Source: Solirubrobacteraceae bacterium (GTDB lineage: Bacteria > Actinomycetota > Thermoleophilia > Solirubrobacterales > Solirubrobacteraceae). From it: a stretch of DNA of 11,142 nucleotides. Shown here piece after piece: positions 1-5,812 of the stretch. The stretch is from contig JASHQV010000211.1 of NCBI GenBank assembly GCA_030038955.1, positions 1 through 11,142 on the forward strand, given 5' to 3'. The translations under genes were made by a program, and so were the position numbers. Position 1 is the stretch's first letter; the number at the start of each line of letters is the position of its first letter. The notes below the pieces were generated by a model. That model saw only the letters and a list, made by a program, of their open reading frames with translations, did not search any database and was not told the origin of the DNA.

Positions 1-927
1 GCCGGGCGCAGCGGCCGGCGCGGGCGCCGCCGCATCAGCGGAGCCGAGCGCCTCCTCGAGGCGGCGCAACGGCTCGCGCAGCTCGAACTGGCGGAAGGTG
101 TCGCGCAGCCTCGAGCGGTCCGGCTGCTCGGCGACGAGGCTGACCAGGTCGAGCTCGACCGGCACGTCGCGCTTGATCGTCGCCAGCCGCTTGCTGACGC
201 GCGCCTGCTCGGCGTGGTCGGTCAGGTTCTGCTTGCGCTTGGCGCCGGAGATCTCGTCGACGTGATCGAGCACCGCCTCGAGCGAGCCGAACCGCTGCAG
301 CAGCTCGGCGGCGGTCTTGTCGCCGATCCCGGGGACGCCGGGGATGTTGTCGGACGTGTCGCCCTTCAGGCCGATGAAGTCCGGCACCAGCTCGGGCGGG
401 ATCCCGTAGCGCTCGACGACGCCGTCGCGGTCGTACACGCGCGTGTCGGTGATGCCGCGGCTGGTGGTCATGATCCGGGTGTGGTCGTCGACCAGCTGGT
501 AGGCGTCGCGGTCGCCGGTGACGACCATCACGTTGATCGGATCGCCGCCGTCGTCGCCGTCGTGGGCGCGCTCGGCGATCGACGCGATCACGTCGTCCGC
601 CTCGAACCCCTCGACCCTGAGGTTGCGATATCCAAACGCGTCCACCAGCGGCTCGAAGCTCGGCCACTGCTCTTTGAGCAGGTCGGGGCGCGACGATCGC
701 TGGGCCTTGTAGTCCGGGAACACCTCCTTGCGACCGGTGTAGCCGGCGTCCCACACGACCACGGTCGCCTTCGGCCCGTAGTCGGTGAGGATCTTGACGA
801 GCATCGAGGCGAACCCGAAGATCGCGTTGGTGGGGACGCCGGTGGAGGTGGCGATCGACTCGGGCAGCGCGAAGAACGCCCGGTAGGCGAGGCTGTTGCC
901 GTCGATCAGGAAAAGCTCGTCGGACAC
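1..927 (-). CDS. polA: DNA polymerase I, N-terminal 5'-3' exonuclease region (partial)
   Basis: The first 309 residues are visible; the frame is open to the window edge, so the 3' part is missing. This region is the structure-specific 5'-3' exonuclease/flap nuclease that removes RNA primers and nicked DNA ends. Visible acidic metal-binding motifs are LIDGNSLAYRAFF (D9), VVVWDAG (D60), EADD (109-112), GDRD (138-141) and the H3TH region GLKGDTSDNIPGVPGIG (186-202). After the exonuclease domain comes an Ala/Pro-rich stretch (about 295-309), which fits a linker to the polymerase part of PolA. A stand-alone 5'-3' exonuclease of about 310 residues cannot be fully excluded because the end is not seen. 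Start: GTG at 927 gives the usual PolA N-terminus, but only a weak AGG lies upstream. An in-frame GTG at 999 would add 24 residues with no family resemblance. The gene is divergent from the AbiEi/DUF559 gene. Confidence 0.93.
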   Translation of the reverse strand, partial: MSDELFLIDGNSLAYRAFFALPESIATSTGVPTNAIFGFASMLVKILTDYGPKATVVVWDAGYTGRKEVFPDYKAQRSSRPDLLKEQWPSFEPLVDAFGYRNLRVEGFEADDVIASIAERAHDGDDGGDPINVMVVTGDRDAYQLVDDHTRIMTTSRGITDTRVYDRDGVVERYGIPPELVPDFIGLKGDTSDNIPGVPGIGDKTAAELLQRFGSLEAVLDHVDEISGAKRKQNLTDHAEQARVSKRLATIKRDVPVELDLVSLVAEQPDRSRLRDTFRQFELREPLRRLEEALGSADAAAPAPAAAPG

Positions 928-1097
928 GTCCTGGGCTGAGGCTACCTCGGCCGCGAGCGCTACCGGCGGCTGATGTGACAGGTGTGTGACGAACCGCACC
1001 GGTTTCGTGACTTCGCCGGGCGAGGGGGTGATTCCGGTGTGGCTCGGGCCTCTTATATGGCAATGACGACGAGCGCCGGCCGAAACGCACCGCGCGA

Positions 1098-1122
1098 AGC
1101 GACCATAACTTCGCCGACCCCG
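1098..1122 (+). repeat. operator-like repeat, copy A
   Basis: This 25-bp unit has the core GCGACCATAACTTCGCC. It matches copy B (1159-1183) at 22 of 25 positions by eye, and the inverted copy at 1194-1218 at 18 of 25. GCGAAG at 1094-1099 and CTTCGC at 1109-1114 also form a 6-bp inverted repeat across the core. It lies between two divergent genes, where a regulator site would be expected. That it is an operator is inference. Confidence 0.55.
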
Positions 1123-1158
1123 CGCGTCGGCGGGGGGTCGCCGCGAAATGTGCCCGTC

Positions 1159-1183
1159 AGCGACCAAAGCTTCGCCCACCCCG
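1159..1183 (+). repeat. operator-like repeat, copy B
   Basis: This is the second direct copy of the 25-bp motif, starting 61 bp after copy A, with core GCGACCAAAGCTTCGCC. The outer blocks AGCGACC, CTTCGCC and ACCCCG are all kept, and only three positions differ from copy A. It lies about 27 bp upstream of the AbiEi/DUF559 start codon. Confidence 0.55.
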
Positions 1184-1193
1184 TCCGCGTGCT

Positions 1194-1218
1194 GGGGGTG
1201 CGCGACTTTATGGTCGTC
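1194..1218 (-). repeat. operator-like repeat, inverted copy C, over the start codon
   Basis: Read on the minus strand this segment carries CGACCATAA, then TCGC, then ACCCC in the same spacing as copies A and B. On the plus strand it includes the GGGGGT ribosome-binding site (1194-1199) and the ATG start (1210-1212) of the AbiEi/DUF559 gene. CGAC (1203-1206) and GTCG (1213-1216) can also form a small hairpin holding the ATG in its loop. Binding here could block transcription or translation initiation; this is inference. Confidence 0.45.
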
Positions 1219-2154
1219 TCAGGGCCGTTGGAACAGCGGATCGCCGCGATCGCGGCCGCCCAGCGGGGTCGCGTCGCCCGCCACCAGCTCGAGGCGATCG
1301 GGATGACGCCCAGGATGATCCGCACTCGCGTGAGCCGAGGCTCGCTGCACGTCGTTCAGCGCGCGGTCTATGCGGTCGGACATCCGGGCCGGGTCGAGCT
1401 CGGCGATGAGACCGCCGCGCTGCTGGCCTGCGGCGACCGTTCGCTGCTCACCCATCGGAGCGCCGTGTGGCTCTGGAAGCTCGCACGGCAGGCGCCCGAC
1501 GAGGTTGACGTAACGACGCTCGAGGGACGTCACGGCAAGACGCGCCCCGGCATCCGCGTCCACCGCAGCGATAGCCTCACCCCCGACCAGACGACGATCT
1601 ACCGGGGCCTGCCGGTCACGAGGCCGGCGCGGGCGCTGCTCGAGCTGGCCGACGTCGCCGGGCCGCGCGAGCTCGAGCTGGCGCTCGACGAGGCGCTGGC
1701 GATCAGGGCCACGAGCCGCACCAAGCTCCACGAGCAGCTCGAGCGGGTCGCCACCGGCCGGCACGGGGCGAGCGTCCTGGCCGCCCTGCTCGACCCCGGC
1801 CGCGCCACGTCGGTGACCCGCTCGGAGGCCGAGGAGCGGCTCCGCGCGATGATCCTCGCGGCCGGCCTGCAGGTGCCAGAGATGCAGGCGCCGCTGCTCG
1901 GCTTCACCGGTGACTTCTACTGGCGGGAGGCGGCCTACGTGGTCGAGTTCGACAGCTACGCCTTCCACAGCAGCCGCCGCGCGTGGCGACGCGACCGGAC
2001 CAAGGACCGGGTGTTCGCCGCCCACGGCATCCTCCTGGACCGCTTCACCTGGGAGGACATCAGCGAACGCCCGCTGGCGACGATCGCCCACATCACCCAG
2101 CAGGTGACCGCCCGAACACTGCAGCGCGCCGCCAGCGCGGGGACGCTCCGTTGA
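1210..2154 (+). CDS. AbiEi-type winged-helix / DUF559 (Vsr-like PD-(D/E)XK nuclease) protein
   Basis: This 314-residue protein has two parts. Residues about 5-60 resemble the N-terminal domain of AbiEi antitoxins of type IV toxin-antitoxin systems, including the 'RG.L..V.R.VYAVG' signature after a predicted winged helix. Residues about 200-300 resemble DUF559, a Vsr-like endonuclease fold: SEAEERL near 204, GDFYW with D235, VVEFDSYAFH with E246 and D248, then an Arg/Asp-rich helix (RRDRTKDR). The acidic residues expected for metal binding are present, so the nuclease may be active. No AbiEii toxin gene lies next to it; in actinobacteria such solo proteins are frequent and functionally uncharacterised. 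Start: ATG 1210 has GGGGGT 10 nt upstream. An upstream start at 982 adds 76 residues without domain character. It is oriented opposite to all its neighbours. The flanking repeats suggest autoregulation (inference). Confidence 0.82.
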   Translation: MVVSGPLEQRIAAIAAAQRGRVARHQLEAIGMTPRMIRTRVSRGSLHVVQRAVYAVGHPGRVELGDETAALLACGDRSLLTHRSAVWLWKLARQAPDEVDVTTLEGRHGKTRPGIRVHRSDSLTPDQTTIYRGLPVTRPARALLELADVAGPRELELALDEALAIRATSRTKLHEQLERVATGRHGASVLAALLDPGRATSVTRSEAEERLRAMILAAGLQVPEMQAPLLGFTGDFYWREAAYVVEFDSYAFHSSRRAWRRDRTKDRVFAAHGILLDRFTWEDISERPLATIAHITQQVTARTLQRAASAGTLR

Positions 2155-2156
2155 TC

Positions 2157-2190
2157 CCGCCCGGGCGGCTTGGGGCACGCCCGGGCGGCC
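2157..2190. repeat. duplicated palindromic 12-mer in convergent gap
   Basis: CGCCCGGGCGGC occurs at 2158-2169 and again at 2178-2189, 20 bp apart. CCGCCCGGGCGG at 2157-2168 is itself a perfect palindrome. The pair lies directly after the stop codon of the AbiEi/DUF559 gene and leads into the hairpin at 2187-2207. It may be part of a composite terminator or simply very GC-rich spacer. Confidence 0.4.
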
Positions 2191-2207
2191 CGGCGGATCG
2201 CCGGGCC
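2187..2207. terminator. GC hairpin between convergent genes, possible bidirectional terminator
   Basis: GGCCCGGCG (2187-2195) pairs perfectly with CGCCGGGCC (2199-2207) around the 3-nt loop GAT. It lies 33 nt after the plus-strand stop at 2154 and 55 nt after the minus-strand stop at 2262. No T-run follows on either side, so it is not a canonical intrinsic terminator. Hairpins without U-tracts at gene ends are often proposed as terminators or 3'-end protectors in high-GC actinobacteria. Confidence 0.5.
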
Positions 2208-2261
2208 CGTCCACTCCAGAGCGTCGCCGCTGCCGAGCCGAGGCCCCGCGGTCCGCCCCGC

Positions 2262-3575
2262 TCAGCCGAGGCCGCTAGCGCTGATCGACGGCTCGAGCAC
2301 CCGCACGAGCAGCGGCGGCGCGAGCGGGCGCACCCGATACAGGCCGTAGGCGCGCACCGACGAGTCGCCGGCGGCGTCGAAGCTCACGTCGCCCAGCGGC
2401 GTGTCGCGCAGGCGCGACGCGAGCAGCGCCCGCAGCAGCCGGCTGCGCTGATCGACGTGCACGCCGAGCCCCGCGATCGCCTTCAGGCTCAGCTCCATCG
2501 CGGTGTATCCATACGTCCCCCACACGCCGGGCCGGCTGCCGGCACCGTAGGCACGGCGCCAGGCGCTCAGCAACCGCGCCCCGGCCGCCAGGCCGGGCGG
2601 CACCGCCGGGAGCATGCAGCGCAGGCTCGTGCCGGTGGCGGCGGCAAACAGCGCCCGCTCCGCCGGACGCGCCGATACCGCGCCACACAGCTCGCCCGAG
2701 GCGACGAATGGCGCCAGCGGCAGCTCCGCGTGGATCGCGGCGAGCACGATCGCCGCGGGCGTCGACGGCAGCCCCACGTACGCGACGCACTGCGTCGTCG
2801 CCGTGTGCAGGCTCAGCAGGTAACGCCTGACCGCAACCCCCGGCGCGGGCAGTGCTGCGTTCGAGACGATCTGGATCCCGAAGCGACTGTGCTCGAGCGC
2901 CAGCAACCCGGCCAGCTCCTGACCGTAGCCACGCGTCCCGACCGAGCGCAGCACCGCCAGGCGCGAGCAGCCGGCGTCGTGGACGGCGAGCAGAATCGCG
3001 CCGGCCTCGACGGCGGCGTCGGGGGCCAGCCGCAGGAACGTGTCGGTGTTCGTCGGGTAGAAGCGGCCTGGCTCGTTCGCGGGGATCACGCCGGGAACCG
3101 CCCGGGTGAGGCCGACGTACGGACTCCACGGGCTCAGCTGGGGGATCCCGGCCTGGTTGAGGATCGGCAGCGACACCTCGGTCGCCGCCGACGCGAGCTC
3201 CCCGATGTACAGCACCGCGGCGGGATCGATCGCGACCTTGCGAGCGTTGTTGGCAGCCCAGCTCGCGTCCCACGTGCCGTGGCCGCGCGCGGCGTCGCTG
3301 AGCGAGCGATAGCGGATCCTGAACGGCCCGGCGCGACCGCCGGACTGGCGCAACGCCAGGCCGATGCCGCGCACGAGCGAGCGTCCCTGCGCGGCGGCGG
3401 GCCCGCTCAGCGGCAGGCTCGAGTACACGTCGAGGACGTGCGCCTGCGTACGCGACGTGCGCGCCGGCGCGCGGTGGTGATGGGCGCCGCCGGCGCAGCC
3501 GCCGAGCAGCCCCGCGCAGACAGCGGTCACGGCGAGCGCCGAGGATCGGACGGAAAGCCGAGCGGGCGAACGCAT
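2262..3575 (-). CDS. ABC-type branched-chain amino acid substrate-binding lipoprotein (second of pair)
   Basis: This 437-residue protein has a lipoprotein signal: a positive N-region, a hydrophobic core and the lipobox LGGC with Cys27. A His/Arg-rich linker follows. The mature part looks like a type I periplasmic binding protein (Peripla_BP_6/LivK class): a VYSSLPLSGP opening strand with G64 (50-64), 'VLYIGELASAATEVSLPILN' at about 121-140, and the second-lobe GTYGYTAMELSLKAI segment near 370. It would bind a small extracellular solute at the membrane; the ligand cannot be read from the sequence. It shares the IGE/VGE segment and the following 'LTRA..PG' region with the neighbour at 3632-4792, so the two look like diverged tandem paralogues. 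The 56-nt gap suggests the same transcript. No permease or ATPase gene is in the window. Start: ATG 3575 fits the signal peptide although no clear Shine-Dalgarno sequence is visible. The longer frame to 3977 overlaps the neighbour and is rejected. Confidence 0.8.
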   Translation of the reverse strand: MRSPARLSVRSSALAVTAVCAGLLGGCAGGAHHHRAPARTSRTQAHVLDVYSSLPLSGPAAAQGRSLVRGIGLALRQSGGRAGPFRIRYRSLSDAARGHGTWDASWAANNARKVAIDPAAVLYIGELASAATEVSLPILNQAGIPQLSPWSPYVGLTRAVPGVIPANEPGRFYPTNTDTFLRLAPDAAVEAGAILLAVHDAGCSRLAVLRSVGTRGYGQELAGLLALEHSRFGIQIVSNAALPAPGVAVRRYLLSLHTATTQCVAYVGLPSTPAAIVLAAIHAELPLAPFVASGELCGAVSARPAERALFAAATGTSLRCMLPAVPPGLAAGARLLSAWRRAYGAGSRPGVWGTYGYTAMELSLKAIAGLGVHVDQRSRLLRALLASRLRDTPLGDVSFDAAGDSSVRAYGLYRVRPLAPPLLVRVLEPSISASGLG

Positions 3576-3592
3576 CAGCTGCCAGCGTAATG

Positions 3593-3606
3593 CCAGCGTG
3601 TGCTGG
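3593..3606 (-). other. small inverted repeat in the leader of the second lipoprotein gene
   Basis: CCAGC (3593-3597) and GCTGG (3602-3606) form a 5-bp stem with a 4-nt loop in the 56-nt gap between the two lipoprotein genes. GCTGGC is repeated on the minus strand just before the ATG. It is too short to call a terminator. It might affect initiation, since no ribosome-binding site is visible. Confidence 0.25.
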
Positions 3607-3631
3607 AGCGTGTGTGAGCGGGATCCCGGCG

Positions 3632-4792
3632 TCAGCTCGAGCGCAGTGGCACCAGCGTGCCGTCGCGCAGCTGGCTGAAGCGGAACGCGCTCGCCCCGAG
3701 GCTGGAGTTGCCGTCGCCGTCGATCGAGATCGTGCCGACCGCGGAGCTGAAGCCCTTCAGCTCCGTGTGGAAGTCGTGCACGACGGTGGTCCGGTCGTCG
3801 GCGGACTTGCCGGCCTCGCGGAGCACGTGCACGATCGCCTCGATCGCGGCGTAGCCGAACGCCGCCTCGGGCGCCGGCGTTGCTCCGTACTGGGAGCGGA
3901 ACAGCGAGAGGAAGCTGGTGTCTGCCCCCGCCGCGGGCGCCGGCGTCGACACGTACACGCCACGGAACGAGCGCCACGGACCCGAGCCGAACGCCAGCCC
4001 GGCGAACGCCGAGGGCAGGAACAGACGCGCGTGCGACGCCGAGCCGGCGGCCGCGGCCGCGAAGCCGGTGGCGCCGGCGGCCGAGTTGCCGGCGTAGAAC
4101 AGCGCGTCCGCGCTCGACTCGCTGGCGGTCACAGAGATCGACGCGGCCGATGCGGCCCCACGCAGCGCGGCGGCCAGCGCCATGCCGTAGTCGCTGCCCG
4201 GCTGGGTGGCGATGTACAGGCTGTGGACGCCGAGCGCCTTCATCTCGGTCGCCTGGGCGGTCGCCTCCTCGGCGCTGCTCGGAGCCAGCCGCGCGAACGT
4301 GCGCCCGTAGGTGCCGGCGGTCTCGTAGTAGATGCCCGGCGCTCCCGGGACCGCGGCGGTTGCGCGGGTCAGCTCGATTGCCGTGTCGGTCGGGCTAACT
4401 TCGAGCAGGTCGAGCGCGTTGGTGATCCCGACGCTCTGCTCGGAGGTCCCCGGCTCGATCTCCCCCACGTAGGCGATCGCGCTCTCGTTCTGGATTGCCG
4501 TGCGCGCGTGAGCTGACAGCTCGCCGGCGCGCAGCAGCTCGCACTTGACGGAGCGGCTGGTCCCAGGGATGCTGCCGGCGAGCTGGCGGCAGCCGAGCTG
4601 CTCGGCCTCCCCCACCTGCTGCTGCACGGGATTTGGCGAGGATGGCTCGCTCAGGTAGATGACCAGCGTCTGGCCCTTGGCGAGCACCGCGCTGCTCGAC
4701 GACGAGCTTGAGCTGGTGCAGCCGGCGACGGCGGTTGCCACGAGCACGCAAGCGCTCCAGCGGGCCACCCGCGGTCTGCGTCGTCGAAGCAC
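3632..4792 (-). CDS. ABC-type branched-chain amino acid substrate-binding lipoprotein (first of pair)
   Basis: This 386-residue protein has an Arg-rich N-region, a short hydrophobic core and the lipobox VAGC with Cys25, followed by eight serines in a row (27-34), a tether common in actinobacterial lipoproteins. The mature domain resembles Peripla_BP_6/LivK-type receptors: 'AIAYVGEIEPGTSEQSVGI' near 105-123, then a first-lobe/second-lobe crossover around 'ALGVHSLYIATQPGSDYG', and 'AAFGYAAIEAIVHVLREAG' near the C-terminus. Cys68 and Cys84 could form a disulfide. It lacks the clear LTGP-like opening motif kept in its paralogue at 2262-3575. The start is GTG at 4792, 12 nt after the stop of the small membrane protein and in the same frame as it, so co-transcription is very likely. 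The ligand is unknown; tryptophan or another aromatic compound is a guess from context only. Confidence 0.8.
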   Translation of the reverse strand: MLRRRRPRVARWSACVLVATAVAGCTSSSSSSSSAVLAKGQTLVIYLSEPSSPNPVQQQVGEAEQLGCRQLAGSIPGTSRSVKCELLRAGELSAHARTAIQNESAIAYVGEIEPGTSEQSVGITNALDLLEVSPTDTAIELTRATAAVPGAPGIYYETAGTYGRTFARLAPSSAEEATAQATEMKALGVHSLYIATQPGSDYGMALAAALRGAASAASISVTASESSADALFYAGNSAAGATGFAAAAAGSASHARLFLPSAFAGLAFGSGPWRSFRGVYVSTPAPAAGADTSFLSLFRSQYGATPAPEAAFGYAAIEAIVHVLREAGKSADDRTTVVHDFHTELKGFSSAVGTISIDGDGNSSLGASAFRFSQLRDGTLVPLRSS

Positions 4793-4804
4793 CTGAGTCT
4801 CGCG

Positions 4805-4966
4805 CTAGCGGCGCCGGCGAACCAGGTGCGGCACGACGTTGCGCACCCCGGTCGCGATCAGGACCAGCGCGATCGCGATCATGATCGCGTCGAATCCTGA
4901 GACCTTCAGCGCCCACAGGACGATCCAGATGACGAGGCCGACGGTTGCGGTGACGATCACGCCCAT
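4805..4966 (-). CDS. small two-helix membrane protein in the trp gene cluster
   Basis: A 53-residue ORF (ATG 4966, TAG 4805) begins 21 nt after the trpA stop and ends 12 nt before the first lipoprotein gene. It begins MGVIVTATVGLVIWIVLWAL. Residues about 3-20 form one hydrophobic segment and about 27-41 (IMIAIALVLIATG) a second, joined by a short polar turn (KVSGFD). The tail ends in four arginines, so both ends are probably cytoplasmic. I see no Shine-Dalgarno sequence stronger than CAGCGGCG. I do not recognise a named family; it does not look like the larger Trp-associated membrane protein of other actinobacteria. Its coding nature is supported by the hydrophobic pattern, codon use typical of the window, and the tight fit between its neighbours. 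Confidence 0.75.
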   Translation of the reverse strand: MGVIVTATVGLVIWIVLWALKVSGFDAIMIAIALVLIATGVRNVVPHLVRRRR

Positions 4967-4987
4967 CGCCGCTGGATGCTAGCCGAG

Positions 4988-5782
4988 TCAGTCGCTCCGC
5001 AGGGCCGCCGCGAACGACGCGACGAGCGCGCACACGCCGTCCGGGTCGTCCGCCGCCGCGCGAACCAGGCGTGAGCCGACGATCACTCCGTCCGCGCCCG
5101 CGTCCGCCGCCGCCGCCGCGTGCTCCGGGGTGGCGATCCCGAACCCCACCGCCACCGGCACGGCGGTGCTCGCGCGGGCCCGCGCGAGCACCGCCGGCAG
5201 CGTCCCGTCGAGCGACGCTCGCTCGCCGGTCGTGCCGGTCAGCGAGACCGTGTAGAGGAAGCCGCGGGCGCGGGCGCCGATCTTCGCGAGGCGCTCGTCG
5301 GGGGTGGTCGGGGCGACCAGCGGCACCAGCGCGATCCCGGCCGCGTCGCACGCCTCGACGGCGGCGGGCGCCTCCTCGAACGGCAGGTCGGGGACGATCA
5401 GGCCGCTTGCCCCGGCGCCCACGAGCAGCTCGATGAAGCTGTCGAGCCCGCGCGCGAAGATCGGGTTGGCGTAGCACATCACGATCACGGGGACGCCCTG
5501 GGCCTGGCCCTCGCGGGCCAGGCCCAGGGCGTCCCCCACCCGGACCCCGCCGCGCAGCGCCGCCACCGCGGCGGCGTGGATCACCGGTCCGTCCGCCAAC
5601 GGGTCGGAGAACGGGATCCCAAGCTCGATCAGGTCGGCGCCGCCCTCGGCGTACTGGGAAAGCACGGTCCGTGACGCCCCGAGGCTCGGGTAGCCCCCCA
5701 TCAGGTAGGGCATCAGCGCCGCGCGGCGCCCGGCCGCGCGCGCCGTGGCGAACGCCACGGCGATCCGCTCCGAGCCCGTCAT
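4988..5782 (-). CDS. trpA: tryptophan synthase alpha subunit
   Basis: This 264-residue (beta/alpha)8 barrel cleaves indole-3-glycerol phosphate to indole and glyceraldehyde 3-phosphate and passes indole to TrpB through the tunnel of the alpha2beta2 complex in the cytoplasm. Catalytic Glu53 (DLIELGIPFSDPLADGP) and Asp64 are present, as are MCYANPI, VPDLPFEE, the loop 'YTVSLTGTTGER', and the phosphate-binding GFGI and GVIVGSRLV segments. The length is normal. ATG 5782 is chosen because GGAGG (5795-5791) lies 8 nt upstream; a GTG at 5797 would place that site inside the gene. The gene lies in the same frame as trpB, separated by the trpB TGA and ten codons. The coding sequence contains two exceptionally long perfect inverted repeats (5161-5196 and 5489-5536) and several shorter ones, yet the protein sequence there looks normal. 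Confidence 0.97.
   Translation of the reverse strand: MTGSERIAVAFATARAAGRRAALMPYLMGGYPSLGASRTVLSQYAEGGADLIELGIPFSDPLADGPVIHAAAVAALRGGVRVGDALGLAREGQAQGVPVIVMCYANPIFARGLDSFIELLVGAGASGLIVPDLPFEEAPAAVEACDAAGIALVPLVAPTTPDERLAKIGARARGFLYTVSLTGTTGERASLDGTLPAVLARARASTAVPVAVGFGIATPEHAAAAADAGADGVIVGSRLVRAAADDPDGVCALVASFAAALRSD
5161..5196. repeat. 36-bp perfect palindrome inside trpA
   Basis: The 18 bases 5161-5178 are the exact reverse complement of 5179-5196 with no spacer; the centre is CGCGGGCCCGCG. Pairing stops at 5160/5197. It encodes about residues 196-207 of TrpA (AVLARARASTA), an ordinary helix for the family. In RNA it would fold as a long GC hairpin with a few central bases unpaired. Confidence 0.95.
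5489..5536. repeat. 22-bp perfect inverted repeat with 4-nt loop inside trpA
   Basis: Bases 5489-5510 are the exact reverse complement of 5515-5536, around the loop TCGC (5511-5514). Pairing stops at 5488/5537. The whole 48-nt element coincides with 16 complete codons and encodes residues 83-98 of TrpA (GDALGLAREGQAQGVP), which aligns as a normal helix without insertion. The mRNA would form a very stable hairpin. Confidence 0.95.
5720..5762. repeat. two adjacent inverted repeats near the trpA start
   Basis: CGCCGTGGCG (5741-5750) and CGCCACGGCG (5753-5762) are perfect 10-bp arms with a 2-nt spacer, 20 nt inside trpA. Next to it CGCGCGGC (5720-5727) faces GCCGCGCG (5733-5740) with a 5-nt loop. 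Structure this close to the start codon could influence TrpA translation; arms of this length can also arise by chance in such GC-rich sequence. Confidence 0.7.
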
Positions 5783-5790
5783 CTCGCCGC

Positions 5791-5795
5791 CCTCC
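5791..5795 (-). promoter_or_regulatory. Shine-Dalgarno site deciding the trpA start
   Basis: GGAGG on the minus strand lies 8 nt before ATG 5782 in the 30-nt trpB/trpA gap. It is one of the few clear ribosome-binding sites in this operon and favours ATG 5782 over the upstream GTG 5797. Confidence 0.75.
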
Positions 5796-5812
5796 ACGCC
5801 GCCCGACTCAGC

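Larger units (their letters stand above)
928..1209. promoter_or_regulatory. divergent intergenic region between polA and the AbiEi/DUF559 gene
   Basis: These 282 bp must hold the promoters of two divergent genes. The local AT-richer spot is TCTTATATGG at 1051-1060. It reads TATAAG on the minus strand (1057-1052), a possible -10 for polA, and TTATAT on the plus strand (1053-1058), a possible -10 for the other gene. I see no convincing -35 for either. The polA leader contains a quasi-palindrome, ACGAACC at 989-995 facing GGTTTCGT at 1001-1008, with one unpaired base. Three copies of a 25-bp motif lie at 1098-1122, 1159-1183 and (inverted) 1194-1218. A weaker match (TGACTTCGCCG) is at 1008-1018. 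A reading frame on the plus strand runs from 982, but its sequence before 1210 shows no domain and is treated as noncoding. Confidence 0.5.

Noticed and set aside
974..990. TGTGAC repeated in the polA leader, resembling a CRP-type half site
   Set aside because: The two copies are direct, not inverted, and do not fit the symmetric CRP site.
35..1090. 351-codon minus-strand frame in the polA region
   Set aside because: Arg/Pro low-complexity translation in a different frame from PolA, whose exonuclease motifs are all present in order.
982..1209. Extension of the AbiEi/DUF559 protein upstream to 982
   Set aside because: The extra 76 residues show no domain character, run through the repeated operator-like motifs, and the ATG at 1210 has its own ribosome-binding site.
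1219..2214. 331-codon minus-strand frame opposite the AbiEi/DUF559 gene
   Set aside because: No motif is visible and the plus strand holds two recognisable domains in one frame.
3459..3472. 14-bp palindrome in the second lipoprotein gene
   Set aside because: A short alternating GC palindrome of this length is expected in such sequence, and it lies in a low-complexity Arg/Ala linker.
3576..3977. Upstream extension of the second lipoprotein frame
   Set aside because: It overlaps the coding sequence of the first lipoprotein and would bury the signal peptide.
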